IMG/VR virus record: IMGVR_UViG_3300049846_000790
Span: 1 to 44,092 of that record
Reading direction: 5' to 3' (one strand)
Length of the DNA stretch: 44,092 nt
Source of the DNA: a virus
Both the position numbers and the translations under genes were made by a program. Below the pieces are notes generated by a model, which saw only the letters and a list, made by a program, of their open reading frames with translations, ran no database searches and had not been told where the DNA came from. Below are positions 16,073-23,615 of the stretch, piece by piece (positions within the stretch are counted from its first letter, which is position 1; the number at the start of each line of letters is the position of its first letter).

Positions 16073-16112
16073 GAAAAAACAAGCAAGGAAACTTAGAAAG
16101 GAAAAAATAATT

Positions 16113-16316
16113 ATGACACAAGAAGAAATGATTGCAAAGTTAGAGCAGATTAAAAACATTGTTCCAGAGATTGAAAAGACTTTGGCAGAGTTAAATTTTG
16201 CACTAGACTTTAATAGTCAATACACGAAGGCACATTCACACTTAGGAAGTGCCCAAAGTCATGCTCACTATTTAAAATGGTGCGTTGAGATGACGCGAGA
16301 GGAACTTGAAAAATGA
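16113..16316 (+). CDS. Unknown helical protein (67 aa)
   Basis: The start at 16113 (MTQEEMIAKLEQIKNI) has a GAAAGGA site and lies inside the predicted transcript, unlike the earlier ATG at 16071. The protein is helical with a His-rich loop, KAHSHLGSAQSHAHY. Its stop overlaps the ATG of the ATPase gene (ATGA). It opens early operon 2 next to recombination genes, so a recombination accessory role is possible but unproved. Confidence 0.65.
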   Translation: MTQEEMIAKLEQIKNIVPEIEKTLAELNFALDFNSQYTKAHSHLGSAQSHAHYLKWCVEMTREELEK

Positions 16317-17023
16317 AAATTCAAAGTACAGAAAACACTCACCAACAAAAAATAAAAATGGTGATTTATGGAACTTCAGGAAGTGGCAAGACTACTTCCA
16401 TCAAGACACTACCACACGACAAGACACTTGTAATAAGTGCTGAGTCTGGTCTTTTGTCATTAGCAGGGACCAAGATTGACTATGTAGACATAGCTGTTGG
16501 TGACGACGGTAAGGTTTTACCAGCAGAAAAAAGAATAGCGCGTTTAAACGACATTGTTAAATATCTTGATACCGATGAGGCAAAGAAAAAATATGAAAAC
16601 ATTGCCGTTGATTCTTTAACTGAGATCGGAGAAATTATTGCTAATTACTGGAAATCAAAAATTACAGACAAGGCAAAAACTTTCGAGGTCTGGGGAAATA
16701 TAGGACAGGATCAAATTAATTTCATAAAAGCAATGAGAGACAATCCTGCATATAATGTTATTTTCTTGTGCCTTGAGGATTTGGACAAGGATGAAATGTC
16801 ACGACGTTTCTACGGTCCTAGTTTACCAGGCAATGCTGCAACGAATTTTCTGGTACCTGCATTTGATTTAATATTACGCTTGACAGTTGATGTAGACGGG
16901 AAGAGATATTTACAGACTGAGCCGTTGGCTACTGTTAAGGCAAAAAATAGAGGTGGAAAGTTGGCTCCTCAAGAGCCTGTAGATTTGGGTTTATTGTTAT
17001 CTAAAATAAGAAAGGAAAAATAA
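16313..17023 (+). CDS. Sak4-like RecA-fold ATPase (phage nucleotide-binding protein)
   Basis: A 236-residue P-loop protein. Walker A is YGTSGSGKTTS (G20-T27), Walker B region EN-IAVDSLTEIG, and a downstream sensor-like NVIFLCLED. Length and motif order match the phage AAA_24/Sak4 family of single-strand annealing or RecA-like recombinases. It is directly followed by the DUF669-type protein and by an SF2 helicase and exonucleases, the usual recombination module. Start fixed by ATGA overlap with the upstream gene. Confidence 0.85.
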   Translation: MKIQSTENTHQQKIKMVIYGTSGSGKTTSIKTLPHDKTLVISAESGLLSLAGTKIDYVDIAVGDDGKVLPAEKRIARLNDIVKYLDTDEAKKKYENIAVDSLTEIGEIIANYWKSKITDKAKTFEVWGNIGQDQINFIKAMRDNPAYNVIFLCLEDLDKDEMSRRFYGPSLPGNAATNFLVPAFDLILRLTVDVDGKRYLQTEPLATVKAKNRGGKLAPQEPVDLGLLLSKIRKEK

Positions 17024-17024
17024 A

Positions 17025-17390
17025 ATGGCACTACCAAAACTTGATGAAATTAAACTACCTGGTTCTTTAGAAAACGGTACATACACCGTTGTTTGTGAGG
17101 AGGCAGAAGAAAAGCTAACTAAAAATGGAGAAGCTATTAAATGCGTCTTCAAAGTTGAAGAGCATGGTAATAAGATTTATCATTACTTTAATACTGTAAA
17201 CAGCAATGCTGTTGCTCAGAGAATTGGATTAGGACAACTAAAACAGTTTATTGAGTTTTCAGACTTAGCAAATAAAACTCCTACCGAAGCAATGGAACTT
17301 TGTGGAGCAAGATGTTTGGTTAAAATTAAGAGTGAAGAAGACAACATGGGCGTTGTACGTCCAAAGATTCAATCTTTTTTAAAGAAGTAA
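17025..17390 (+). CDS. DUF669-type protein, probable single-stranded DNA-binding partner
   Basis: A 121-residue protein with the DUF669 look: LPGSLENGTYTVVCEEAEEKLTKNG, then beta strands (AIKCVFKVEE) and a helical stretch GLGQLKQFIEFSD, ending in VVRPKIQSF. Proteins of this type follow Sak4-like ATPases in many phages and are thought to bind ssDNA (OB-like). The gene starts one base after the ATPase stop (TAA A ATG) and is followed by a strong hairpin. Confidence 0.8.
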   Translation: MALPKLDEIKLPGSLENGTYTVVCEEAEEKLTKNGEAIKCVFKVEEHGNKIYHYFNTVNSNAVAQRIGLGQLKQFIEFSDLANKTPTEAMELCGARCLVKIKSEEDNMGVVRPKIQSFLKK

Positions 17391-17400
17391 ATAGTTTTAA

Positions 17401-17425
17401 TGGAGCCGTTTAAACGACGGCTCCA
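17401..17425. promoter_or_regulatory. 9-bp perfect hairpin after the DUF669 gene
   Basis: TGGAGCCGT and ACGGCTCCA pair perfectly around the loop TTAAACG. Neither strand has a T-tract after the stem, so it does not fit an intrinsic terminator. Placed right after the ATPase/ssDNA-binding pair, it could protect the mRNA 3' end and raise the level of these two proteins. The loop side includes GTTTAAAC (17408-17415). Confidence 0.55.
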
Positions 17426-17444
17426 CAATTGAAAGGTAAAGAGA

Positions 17445-17792
17445 ATGGCAGACTTATACACATTATATAATAATAACGGAAAAAAACTTCCTTTTTATGT
17501 AACAAGGATTTCAAGAAAAGGAAAACCTTATTACATAGAAACAATGTTAGAAGATGGAACTTTTTTAGCTAGATCAAGAGATCGTCACGTCAAAACATTT
17601 GAATGTGATTATGATGATTTCATTTTGTCTTTTAAAAATGATATGGACGATGCAATGAAAAGCATTCCAGACTGTAAACACGAGGAATTAATTCAAATTA
17701 ATCTCGTTAATTCTCATGGTCGAAAAAAAAGAGAAGCAATTTGTAGAAAATGTGACCAAAGAGTTTTTGTAACAATAGTACAAGAATGTTAA
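17445..17792 (+). CDS. Small zinc-binding-like protein (115 aa)
   Basis: A 115-residue basic protein. Its C-terminal half has C77-x-H79 and C100-x2-C103, a spacing that can hold one zinc, so a DNA- or RNA-binding ribbon is likely. The first half (YVTRISRKGKPYYIETMLEDGTFLARS) reads as a small beta barrel. It lies between the recombination ATPase pair and the SF2 helicase with a GAAAGG ribosome site. Exact role unknown. Confidence 0.65.
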   Translation: MADLYTLYNNNGKKLPFYVTRISRKGKPYYIETMLEDGTFLARSRDRHVKTFECDYDDFILSFKNDMDDAMKSIPDCKHEELIQINLVNSHGRKKREAICRKCDQRVFVTIVQEC

Positions 17793-17793
17793 T

Positions 17794-19329
17794 ATGCTCA
17801 CACTAAGACCATACCAACAAGACGCGACCACAGCCGTCATGTCGCGACTACGTGAGAATAAGAACGCTCTTCTAATGCTTCCATGCGGAGGAGGAAAGAC
17901 AGAGTGTTTTTTCTTTATCTGTCAGGAGTTTTTAAAAGATAATCCTAATGCAAAGATATGTATTCTTCTTAACAGAGTTCTACTGTTAGACCAGACGTTT
18001 AAACGAATTGCTAAGATATTTGATTCTCAAAAAGTCGGAGTAGTCTGTGCTTCTCTTGGAAGAAAAGAAGAAGGCGCTCAAATAACAATAGCCACAGTAC
18101 AGTCAGTTAAAGACCACACGTATGATTTGGTTATTATAGATGAGTGTCAAAGAATAACATTTCAAACGACAAGTCTTTACCAAAGGTTTTTACAAAGACA
18201 AAAATTAATACTTGGAGTGTCAGCTACTCCTTGGAGGTCGTCAGACGGTTTTCTTTACGGAAAAAATAAAATGTTTGATTCACTAACATATAAAAAAGAT
18301 CTAAAGGAAATGATAGAAGAAGGATGGCTTGTTAAACCAGTCGTAAAGACAAGTCATGAAGCCTATGATGTAAAAAATGTTACCGTAAAAATGGGCGACT
18401 ATGACATTAAAGAATTGCTTAATGTAGTCGAGAGAAATGAAAAAGTAGTTAAGCAAGTTAAGGAAGTATTAGAAAGAGCAAAAGACAGAAAAGCAATAGC
18501 ATGGATATGCTCTAGCATTAAACATGCTAAAATGGTTCAAAATGAATTAACTCAATATTTTGAAACAAGTGTTCTTATTACAAGTGAAGAAAAGAATAAT
18601 ATTCAAAACATAAAAGACTTTTCAGAAGGAAAAGTTCGCCATGCAGTTTCAGTACAGATGCTTATAGAAGGTTTAGACTCCCCAATAATAGATTGTTTAG
18701 TCATGCTTAGACCAACAAGATCAAGTGTTGTTTGGGTTCAAGCGGCAGGTCGTGGACTAAGATTAAGTAATGGAAAAAAAGATTGCCTGATATTGGATTA
18801 TGGGCGTGTAATAGAAAACTGCGGATCTCTTGATCAGCCTATAGTAAGACAAGGGGGGGGTCGTGGAGCCAAGATAATTCAAGATTCAGCTCCTATGAAA
18901 TTCTGTCCAATGTGCCTTACTTATGTCCCATCAGCCGTCGCGTCATGTCCAGAGTGCAATCATGTATTTGAGAAGACAAGTGATAACTTAACTACTAAAG
19001 CAAGTACCCTATCTCCGTTATCTGTAGATTTAAGTGACGAGTGGGTTAGTGTATCCAATAGAATTGGAATAAAACTCCACATAGGACCAAAAGCAAAATG
19101 TCTTCGGTTAGAGTTCAGGCCAAAAGGTCTTGGATCAAAACCATTTTATGATTATGTTTTTGATTGGGATATTATTAAAAAGTTTAGAAGAATAGGAATA
19201 GAAAGCGTTAATACTTTTCAAGACGCCATGAAGTATGTTAATTCATATTATGAAAGCAAGGTTAGTGATGTGCTTGTGTCTTATAAAGACAAGTATCCTA
19301 AAATACTAGAGGTTAAAAATGCAAGATGA
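17794..19329 (+). CDS. SF2 DEAD-like helicase with C-terminal zinc finger
   Basis: A 511-residue helicase. Q-like LRPYQQDA near the start, motif I LPCGGGKTE (K35, T36), motif II DECQ (116-119, in place of DEAH), motif III SATPW (143-147), motif VI QAAGRGLRL (~314). A C-terminal ribbon CPMC...CPEC (~370-390) is followed by ~120 residues of unknown fold. This set matches phage helicases placed beside VRR-NUC and YqaJ nucleases in replication/recombination modules. Confidence 0.92.
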   Translation: MLTLRPYQQDATTAVMSRLRENKNALLMLPCGGGKTECFFFICQEFLKDNPNAKICILLNRVLLLDQTFKRIAKIFDSQKVGVVCASLGRKEEGAQITIATVQSVKDHTYDLVIIDECQRITFQTTSLYQRFLQRQKLILGVSATPWRSSDGFLYGKNKMFDSLTYKKDLKEMIEEGWLVKPVVKTSHEAYDVKNVTVKMGDYDIKELLNVVERNEKVVKQVKEVLERAKDRKAIAWICSSIKHAKMVQNELTQYFETSVLITSEEKNNIQNIKDFSEGKVRHAVSVQMLIEGLDSPIIDCLVMLRPTRSSVVWVQAAGRGLRLSNGKKDCLILDYGRVIENCGSLDQPIVRQGGGRGAKIIQDSAPMKFCPMCLTYVPSAVASCPECNHVFEKTSDNLTTKASTLSPLSVDLSDEWVSVSNRIGIKLHIGPKAKCLRLEFRPKGLGSKPFYDYVFDWDIIKKFRRIGIESVNTFQDAMKYVNSYYESKVSDVLVSYKDKYPKILEVKNAR

Positions 19330-19501
19330 GATGAACGATAAAAGAGCATTTGAAATTATAATGCGAAGAATTGGAAAGCTGGCAGAACGTGTCAACGAAA
19401 ATCCACAATTCACCTATGACAAAAATGAACTTAATGCTTTATTGTATTTATTGAAAGAATACAAAAAGATTAAGAATGAAGAAAGTTTTGGAAACAAGTG
19501 A
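19319..19501 (+). CDS. Small helical protein (60 aa)
   Basis: A 60-residue helical protein (KRAFEIIMRRIGKLAERVNENP, NALLYLLKEYKKIKNEE). It overlaps the helicase end by 11 bases and the nuclease start by 26, so it lies inside a tight operon. The shape (two helices) suggests a small adaptor or regulator. No match recognised. Confidence 0.6.
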   Translation: MQDEMNDKRAFEIIMRRIGKLAERVNENPQFTYDKNELNALLYLLKEYKKIKNEESFGNK

Positions 19502-19862
19502 AAAACAAATCGAAAACGAATGTCTTGACTGGCTCAACCGACAAGACACGACTTTTGCAATTAAAATCGACAACTCTGCACCTTACTCTGAAGAGATTGG
19601 GAGTAGAATTAGAAAAAATAAATATTCGCCTTCAGGCACTCCAGATGCAATGGTCTTCATTGGAGAAGGCCGTATGTTCTTCATCGAATTTAAACGTAGA
19701 AGCGGAAAACAGAGCCAAGAGCAAAAGGGATTTGAGAGAAAAATTAATTCGCTTGGAATAAATTATTTTGTTGTCAGGACACTAGAAGAGTGTATAGAAG
19801 TTTACTTTAAAGAAAGGGATAGTGAAAGGTATGTTAACAAAGGAACAAATCAAGGAACGTAA
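19476..19862 (+). CDS. VRR-NUC domain nuclease
   Basis: A 128-residue PD-(D/E)xK nuclease of the VRR-NUC type: SGTPDAMVFIGEGR (D57), then FFIEFKRRSGKQSQEQ (E71, K73 and the trailing Q). Family members act on Holliday junctions, flaps or other branched DNA; in phages they accompany SF2 helicases. Only the nuclease domain is present, the usual stand-alone phage length. It ends inside the next gene. Confidence 0.88.
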   Translation: MKKVLETSEKQIENECLDWLNRQDTTFAIKIDNSAPYSEEIGSRIRKNKYSPSGTPDAMVFIGEGRMFFIEFKRRSGKQSQEQKGFERKINSLGINYFVVRTLEECIEVYFKERDSERYVNKGTNQGT

Positions 19863-20661
19863 ACGATACATAGGTGGTTCTGATATAGGAGCCATCATGG
19901 GTGTAAGCCAATATAAAACTGCAAAACAATTGTGGCTTGAGAAAACGGGGCAGGTTGAGCCTGAAGACATTTCTCATTTACCACACGTCATGACAGGTAA
20001 TAACTTAGAGCCTATTATTAGAGAGTGGGCAGAAGAAAAATACGGAACAAAATTCCCCCCCTGTTTTGTTAAGTCTAATAAGTATGATTTCATGGCCGCA
20101 AATTTAGATGGATTGTCTGAATTAGGATGTGTGCTTGAAATTAAAACTGTTGGTAAAGATAAAAACATCATGGCTTCTTTAATGGAAATTCCAGAGTCTT
20201 ATGAAATGCAACTCAGATGGAACATGATGTGTGCCAACGTACAACACGGCCTTTACGTATCATACTGGCCTGAAGGTGATGAAACCCATTACATAGAAAT
20301 TGAACGCGATCTTGATATTGAAAACCAAATGATAGCTGCTGCTATTAAATTCTGGGGTCATGTAGAAAGTATGACAGAACCAGACTCAGAACACGTCACG
20401 ACTCGTTTAAACGAGCTTGCTTATGAATACAAAAGAGTAAAGGCTGAGTTAGACGAGGTTAATGCTAAATTTGAAATGATTGATAATGAAATTAAAGAAG
20501 AATTTAAAAAGACTGGTTTAAACGCTCTTGATACTTGTGGACTGAAGTTTAGTCGTGTCGAGAGAAAGGGCAATATTAATTATAAGGCAATTCCACAATT
20601 AAAGGGTTTAGATTTAGAACAGTACAGAGCAAAAAGTACAGAGTATATAAAGGTGCAATAA
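19822..20661 (+). CDS. YqaJ-like (lambda-type) exonuclease
   Basis: A 279-residue viral recombinase nuclease. RYIGGSDIGAIMGVS (18-28), TGNNLEP with E63, D96 in NLDGL and the ExK pair E106-I-K108 in CVLEIKTV. These are the active-site elements of YqaJ/lambda-exo enzymes that degrade a 5' strand to feed annealing. It pairs functionally with the Sak4-like ATPase. The GTG at 19822 and ATG at 19831 both are possible starts (no clearly better ribosome site), so the first 3 residues are unsure. Confidence 0.9.
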   Translation: MKGMLTKEQIKERKRYIGGSDIGAIMGVSQYKTAKQLWLEKTGQVEPEDISHLPHVMTGNNLEPIIREWAEEKYGTKFPPCFVKSNKYDFMAANLDGLSELGCVLEIKTVGKDKNIMASLMEIPESYEMQLRWNMMCANVQHGLYVSYWPEGDETHYIEIERDLDIENQMIAAAIKFWGHVESMTEPDSEHVTTRLNELAYEYKRVKAELDEVNAKFEMIDNEIKEEFKKTGLNALDTCGLKFSRVERKGNINYKAIPQLKGLDLEQYRAKSTEYIKVQ

Positions 20662-20858
20662 TGGATAGAGGAATATTAATAGACTTTCAGGAAAGTGGAA
20701 ATACAAAGATTGAAGTACGTGACATGACAAGTGTTGTAGCGATTTCTCTTCTTGTTCAAACAATGAGACAACTTTGCTTAGATTTTGGAATATCATTTGA
20801 ACAGGTTTTATCGATTACTTTAGAATATGAAAAAGAAAATTATAAATTACAAAATTAG
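20661..20858 (+). CDS. Unknown early protein (65 aa)
   Basis: A 65-residue protein (MDRGILIDFQESGN...), starting at an ATG that shares one base with the exonuclease stop (TAATG). The C-terminal half is helical (LVQTMRQLCLDFGISFEQVLSI). No motif was recognised. It lies in the run of small genes after the recombination module. Confidence 0.6.
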   Translation: MDRGILIDFQESGNTKIEVRDMTSVVAISLLVQTMRQLCLDFGISFEQVLSITLEYEKENYKLQN

Positions 20859-20870
20859 GAGAATAAGTAA

Positions 20871-21074
20871 ATGAATGAACTAGAAGTGTGGTTTAAACAA
20901 GAAGCTGATAGGCAGTTATCTCATAATATAGCAGCTCCTTTTAATGAGATGAAAACAGTAATTAATATTCTTAAAGCAGGATACAAGAAGGCGTTAGATG
21001 ATATGAGCATGAAGTTAAATCCAAGCCTAGAAGAGATATTGAAGACTCAGCAGAAGTTGGGAGATAAGATATGA
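20871..21074 (+). CDS. Unknown helical early protein (67 aa)
   Basis: A 67-residue helical, charged protein (MNELEVWFKQEADRQL..., ILKAGYKKALDDMSM), preceded by TTAGGAGAATAA. Its stop overlaps the next ATG by four bases (ATGA). Coiled-coil-like heptads suggest self-association. Function unknown. Confidence 0.6.
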   Translation: MNELEVWFKQEADRQLSHNIAAPFNEMKTVINILKAGYKKALDDMSMKLNPSLEEILKTQQKLGDKI

Positions 21075-21298
21075 CAATTAATAAGCGACAAGTGAAGGAT
21101 GTAGTTTATATTATAAAGAATTTTGGTGGATGGGGATACGAAGAACGTGTTTCACTTAGAGATAATCACGCATTTCTAAACGAATTAATGTTTTTATTTA
21201 CATGGCTTGATAGTGAAGATGCTAAAGGTAGCGACGCGAATACTATTTACAGCAAGTACAAAGATTTTTTGGAGAAAGAGTTATATGACACTCGATGA
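21071..21298 (+). CDS. Unknown early protein (75 aa)
   Basis: A 75-residue mostly helical protein, MTINKRQVKDVVYIIKNFGG then aromatic-rich ELMFLFTWLDSEDA. The start is fixed by the ATGA overlap with the preceding gene. It overlaps a 19-codon ORF at its end. No family recognised. Confidence 0.6.
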   Translation: MTINKRQVKDVVYIIKNFGGWGYEERVSLRDNHAFLNELMFLFTWLDSEDAKGSDANTIYSKYKDFLEKELYDTR

Positions 21299-21344
21299 AA
21301 TTATCAAAAAGTATGGATTGCCTGTGAAATTGGTTAAGAGTTAG
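21285..21344 (+). CDS. Possible 19-residue peptide
   Basis: MTLDEIIKKYGLPVKLVKS. It has a purine-rich GGAGAAAGAG ribosome site inside the end of the previous gene and a start that overlaps that gene by 14 bases. The sequence is a plausible helix-turn, but it is very short. It is listed because of the start signal. Confidence 0.4.
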   Translation: MTLDEIIKKYGLPVKLVKS

Positions 21345-21380
21345 GTGTGAGAAATGTGTTTAATATATAAAAAATATATG

Positions 21381-21398
21381 AGGATAGGAGAATTATGA
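21381..21398. repeat. 18-bp leader repeat, copy 1
   Basis: AGGATAGGAGAATTATGA, containing a strong ribosome site and the ATG of the gene at 21395. An identical copy is at 21983-22000, and the ~12 bases before each (ATATATG/ATATCTC) are also similar. The two copies flank the 109-aa gene and the first hexamer array, so recombination between them would remove or double that cassette in frame of the leader. Confidence 0.75.
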
Positions 21399-21724
21399 AT
21401 ATAGAAAAAATAAAACAGGTAATTGAGTTATCTAAACTATTAGACGGTGAATCATGTGTTAGTGATTTTCCAATAGAGACAGGTAAAAATGTTTTTATTA
21501 GGACAGTAACTCTTTATTATACTGGGAAGCTTAAGAAAGTATGTGGGCAATTTCTAACTTTAGAAAACGCAGCTTGGATCGCTGATACTGGAAGATTTTA
21601 CGACTTTTTAAAAGAAGGAAAGGCAAACGAAGTTGAGCCCTTTCAGAGAGATGTACATATTCCTTTGTCATCTTTAATTGATGTTACTGAATTTGGGCAT
21701 AAATTACCTTCGGAGCAAAAATGA
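21395..21724 (+). CDS. Unknown early protein (109 aa)
   Basis: A 109-residue protein with an AGGAG ribosome site 6 bases ahead. A helical start (IEKIKQVIELSKLL) precedes a beta region (NVFIRTVTLYYTGKLKKVCGQFLTLENA). It ends PSEQK with its TGA overlapping the ATG of the (X)Ser repeat gene (ATGA at 21721). It resembles a small single-domain phage protein that I cannot name. Confidence 0.65.
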   Translation: MNIEKIKQVIELSKLLDGESCVSDFPIETGKNVFIRTVTLYYTGKLKKVCGQFLTLENAAWIADTGRFYDFLKEGKANEVEPFQRDVHIPLSSLIDVTEFGHKLPSEQK

Positions 21725-21972
21725 TTAATCAAACACTCAATCGAATTGGTTGGGAGTGGTCAGGGTCATGGTCACGGTCAGGGTCACGGTCAGGGTCAGG
21801 GTCACGGTCAGGGTCAGGGTCACGGTCAGGGTCATGGTCATGGTCAGGGTCACGGTCAGGGTCAGGGTCACGGTCAGGGTCATGGTCATGGTCACGGTCA
21901 CGGTCACGGTCAGGGTCACGGTCACGGTCATGGTCATGGTCAGGGTCACGGTCAGGGTCACGGTCATTATAA
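21721..21972 (+). CDS. (G/R/W)-Ser dipeptide-repeat protein (83 aa)
   Basis: After a short unique head ([13 protein letters not shown]) the protein is a run of Ser alternating with Gly, Arg or Trp, ending RSL. Of the 35 variable positions 14 are Gly (GGG), 13 Arg (CGG) and 8 Trp (TGG). The frame is chosen because its ATG overlaps the upstream stop (ATGA) and has a GGAG site; the other frames of the array are open too. Basic and aromatic residues spaced by Ser resemble low-complexity RNA- or condensate-forming peptides, which is inference. GGG/CGG/TGG codon use is unlike the AT-rich neighbours. Confidence 0.65.
   Translation: MINQTLNRIGWEWSGSWSRSGSRSGSGSRSGSGSRSGSWSWSGSRSGSGSRSGSWSWSRSRSRSGSRSRSWSWSGSRSGSRSL
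21758..21967. repeat. Hexanucleotide array (GGTCAN), 35 units
   Basis: Thirty-five uninterrupted 6-bp units GGTCA[G/C/T]: 14 end in G, 13 in C, 8 in T and none in A. Every other base is invariant. Units 7-14 and 15-22 (21794-21841 and 21842-21889) are an exact 48-bp tandem duplication, which shows growth by slippage or unequal exchange. All changes in unit number keep the frame. Confidence 0.97.
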
Positions 21973-21982
21973 AAGATATCTC

Positions 21983-22000
21983 AGGATAGGAGAATTATGA
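21983..22000. repeat. 18-bp leader repeat, copy 2
   Basis: Identical to 21381-21398. It carries the ribosome site and ATG of the gene at 21997. See copy 1. Confidence 0.75.
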
Positions 22001-22281
22001 CAAACGACGAAGCTATGATCTCTCGTGAAACGGGGGATAATATGGATGATGTATGCAATGAGTTTTTAGATCATATTAAAGTGCCAATGAAATTAAGAGA
22101 TAAGTGTTCTATGTGTGGAAGAGATCGCTCCTTGTTGGATAAACTAGAAAAGCAGAATCAGGTTATGCACAAAGCACTTAAATATTACGCAGATCAAGAT
22201 AACAGTGAATGTATAACAGCACGTCAAGCGATGTGCGAAGTGGATAAATTAGAGAAGGAGAAATTATGGAAAATAAAATGA
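21997..22281 (+). CDS. Unknown early protein with Cys pair (94 aa)
   Basis: A 94-residue protein with an N-terminal acidic helix and C-SMC-G ([20 protein letters not shown]), then a coiled-coil-like helix ([11 protein letters not shown]). One CxxC pair alone cannot hold zinc unless it pairs with the later cysteines ([10 protein letters not shown]). AGGAG ribosome site 4 bases ahead of the ATG. Overlaps the next gene by 16 bases. Confidence 0.6.
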   Translation: MTNDEAMISRETGDNMDDVCNEFLDHIKVPMKLRDKCSMCGRDRSLLDKLEKQNQVMHKALKYYADQDNSECITARQAMCEVDKLEKEKLWKIK

Positions 22282-22570
22282 TAGGTAAAAAAGTAATAGT
22301 GAGAGCAAATATTGCAGGAGTACACGCAGGAATAGTTGAAAGTTTAGAAGGAACAACGATTATTTTAAAAAATGCTTATCGTCTTTGGAGAGTTTATACT
22401 CGTGATAAAACTGGCTCAATTTCTGATATTGCAGCTAATGGTTTAAAACCAGATGCTCAACATCAAATTGGAGCAAGATTAAAAAGTGTTCTAATTGAAA
22501 ACCCTAATGGATTAGAGGTTGCGGAAATGACAGATGATGCATATAAAAGTCTAGAAGGATTTGTTCAAAA

Positions 22571-22574
<4 letters not shown>
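22266..22574 (+). CDS. DUF6948-like phage protein (102 aa)
   Basis: A 102-residue protein: GKKVIVRANIAGVHAGIVESLEGTTIILKNAYRLWR, with the 'VIVR..AGV..G.....G....LKNAR.MW' pattern I associate with DUF6948 phage/plasmid proteins, a small beta domain of unknown role. It has AGAAGGAGAA before its ATG. The stop overlaps the ATG of the Gly-X repeat gene (ATGA at 22571). The family call is from memory of the pattern and moderate. Confidence 0.65.
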
Positions 22575-22794
<220 letters not shown>

Positions 22795-22798
<4 letters not shown>

Positions 22799-23220
22799 TA
22801 TTTTATAGAGATGGGTTGGAGGAGATAATTGATTCTCCACCAAAAATAAAAATAACTAGAGATGGACACACAGTTGAACAATATAGTGTTAAAGGAAAAA
22901 AGAAATTTTTCGTAACACTTTATAATCTACCTTTTTGTGCTCATGGAGAAACTTTAGAACAAGCTATTTCTGACGCTATATGGAAAGATGATAAAAGACG
23001 ACCTTCTATGGAATCTTTAAAATCTGAAATTCAATTAGAAGGTAAAGATAGAAAGATTACATTAAATGAGTTTAGGCTTTTAACAGGTGCTTGTTCTGAG
23101 GGATGTAGAATTGCTTTAAGAAAAGCAGGATTAGACGGTTCTCCAATGAAAGCCAGTGAGATAGTAAAAGAATTCCCAGAGTGGGGAAATAGATTGTTGG
23201 AAATATTGGAGTGGAAATAA
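22795..23220 (+). CDS. Unknown early protein (141 aa)
   Basis: The ATG at 22795 overlaps the stop of the Gly-X gene (ATGA). The protein (MIFYRDGLEEIIDSPPK...) has a beta N-terminal half with FCAHGETLEQAISDAIW, like small type-II-toxin-associated HicB-type folds, and a C-terminal helical half with LLTGACSEGCRIALRKAGL. A longer open frame in phase with it runs back through the repeat as (Leu/Arg)-Trp dipeptides, but it has no good start. Function unknown. Confidence 0.65.
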
Positions 23221-23223
23221 ATC

Positions 23224-23382
23224 ATGTCAGTAGAAGTCGAAGAAGTTTGGTACATACCTGAAACAAATCAGATAATATTTTATTATTCACAGATTAATGC
23301 TATAGAGTCAGAAACTCGCACTTATTTCTTTGTAAATTATAAAAGGCTTAAACGAATAGGAGTGAAGTTAGGGGATGTATGA
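23224..23382 (+). CDS. Unknown early protein (52 aa)
   Basis: MSVEVEEVWYIPETNQIIFYYSQINAIE... a beta-rich small acidic protein starting 3 bases after the previous stop. Its TGA overlaps the ATG of the gene at 23379 (ATGA). Length and coupling support it; no family. Confidence 0.55.
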   Translation: MSVEVEEVWYIPETNQIIFYYSQINAIESETRTYFFVNYKRLKRIGVKLGDV

Positions 23383-23615
23383 AACATAGAAAAGCTATTG
23401 AAGATAGCTGGGTTATTGCTCAAGTTATTTGTAAACTGTCTACGTCAAAAGGACTTATTAAAGGCACTTTAGACCCTGCTAATCCAAATACCAAAGAGAT
23501 TTTAGATGGTATAGATTACGCTTTGGATATTTTACTAGGAAAAGAAGATAAGCTTTCAGTTGAATCAGCAGGACAAATTTTAGATTATACGTTAAATTCG
23601 ATTAAGAAATTATGA
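23379..23615 (+). CDS. Unknown helical early protein (78 aa)
   Basis: A 78-residue helical protein (EDSWVIAQVICKLSTSKGLIKG, YALDILLGKEDKLSVESAGQILDYTLNSIKKL). Coupled by ATGA to both sides (23379 and 23612). No domain recognised. Confidence 0.6.
   Translation: MKHRKAIEDSWVIAQVICKLSTSKGLIKGTLDPANPNTKEILDGIDYALDILLGKEDKLSVESAGQILDYTLNSIKKL

Noticed and set aside
16071-16112. Upstream ATG (16071) for the first gene of early operon 2
   Set aside because: It overlaps the predicted -10 box, so it would not be in the transcript; the ATG at 16113 has its own ribosome site.
21737-21967. Leftward Thr-Val/Leu/Met frame through the first array
   Set aside because: It is antisense to a tightly coupled operon, consists of repeat only and has no start signal; it is open just because the hexamer has no stop in that frame.
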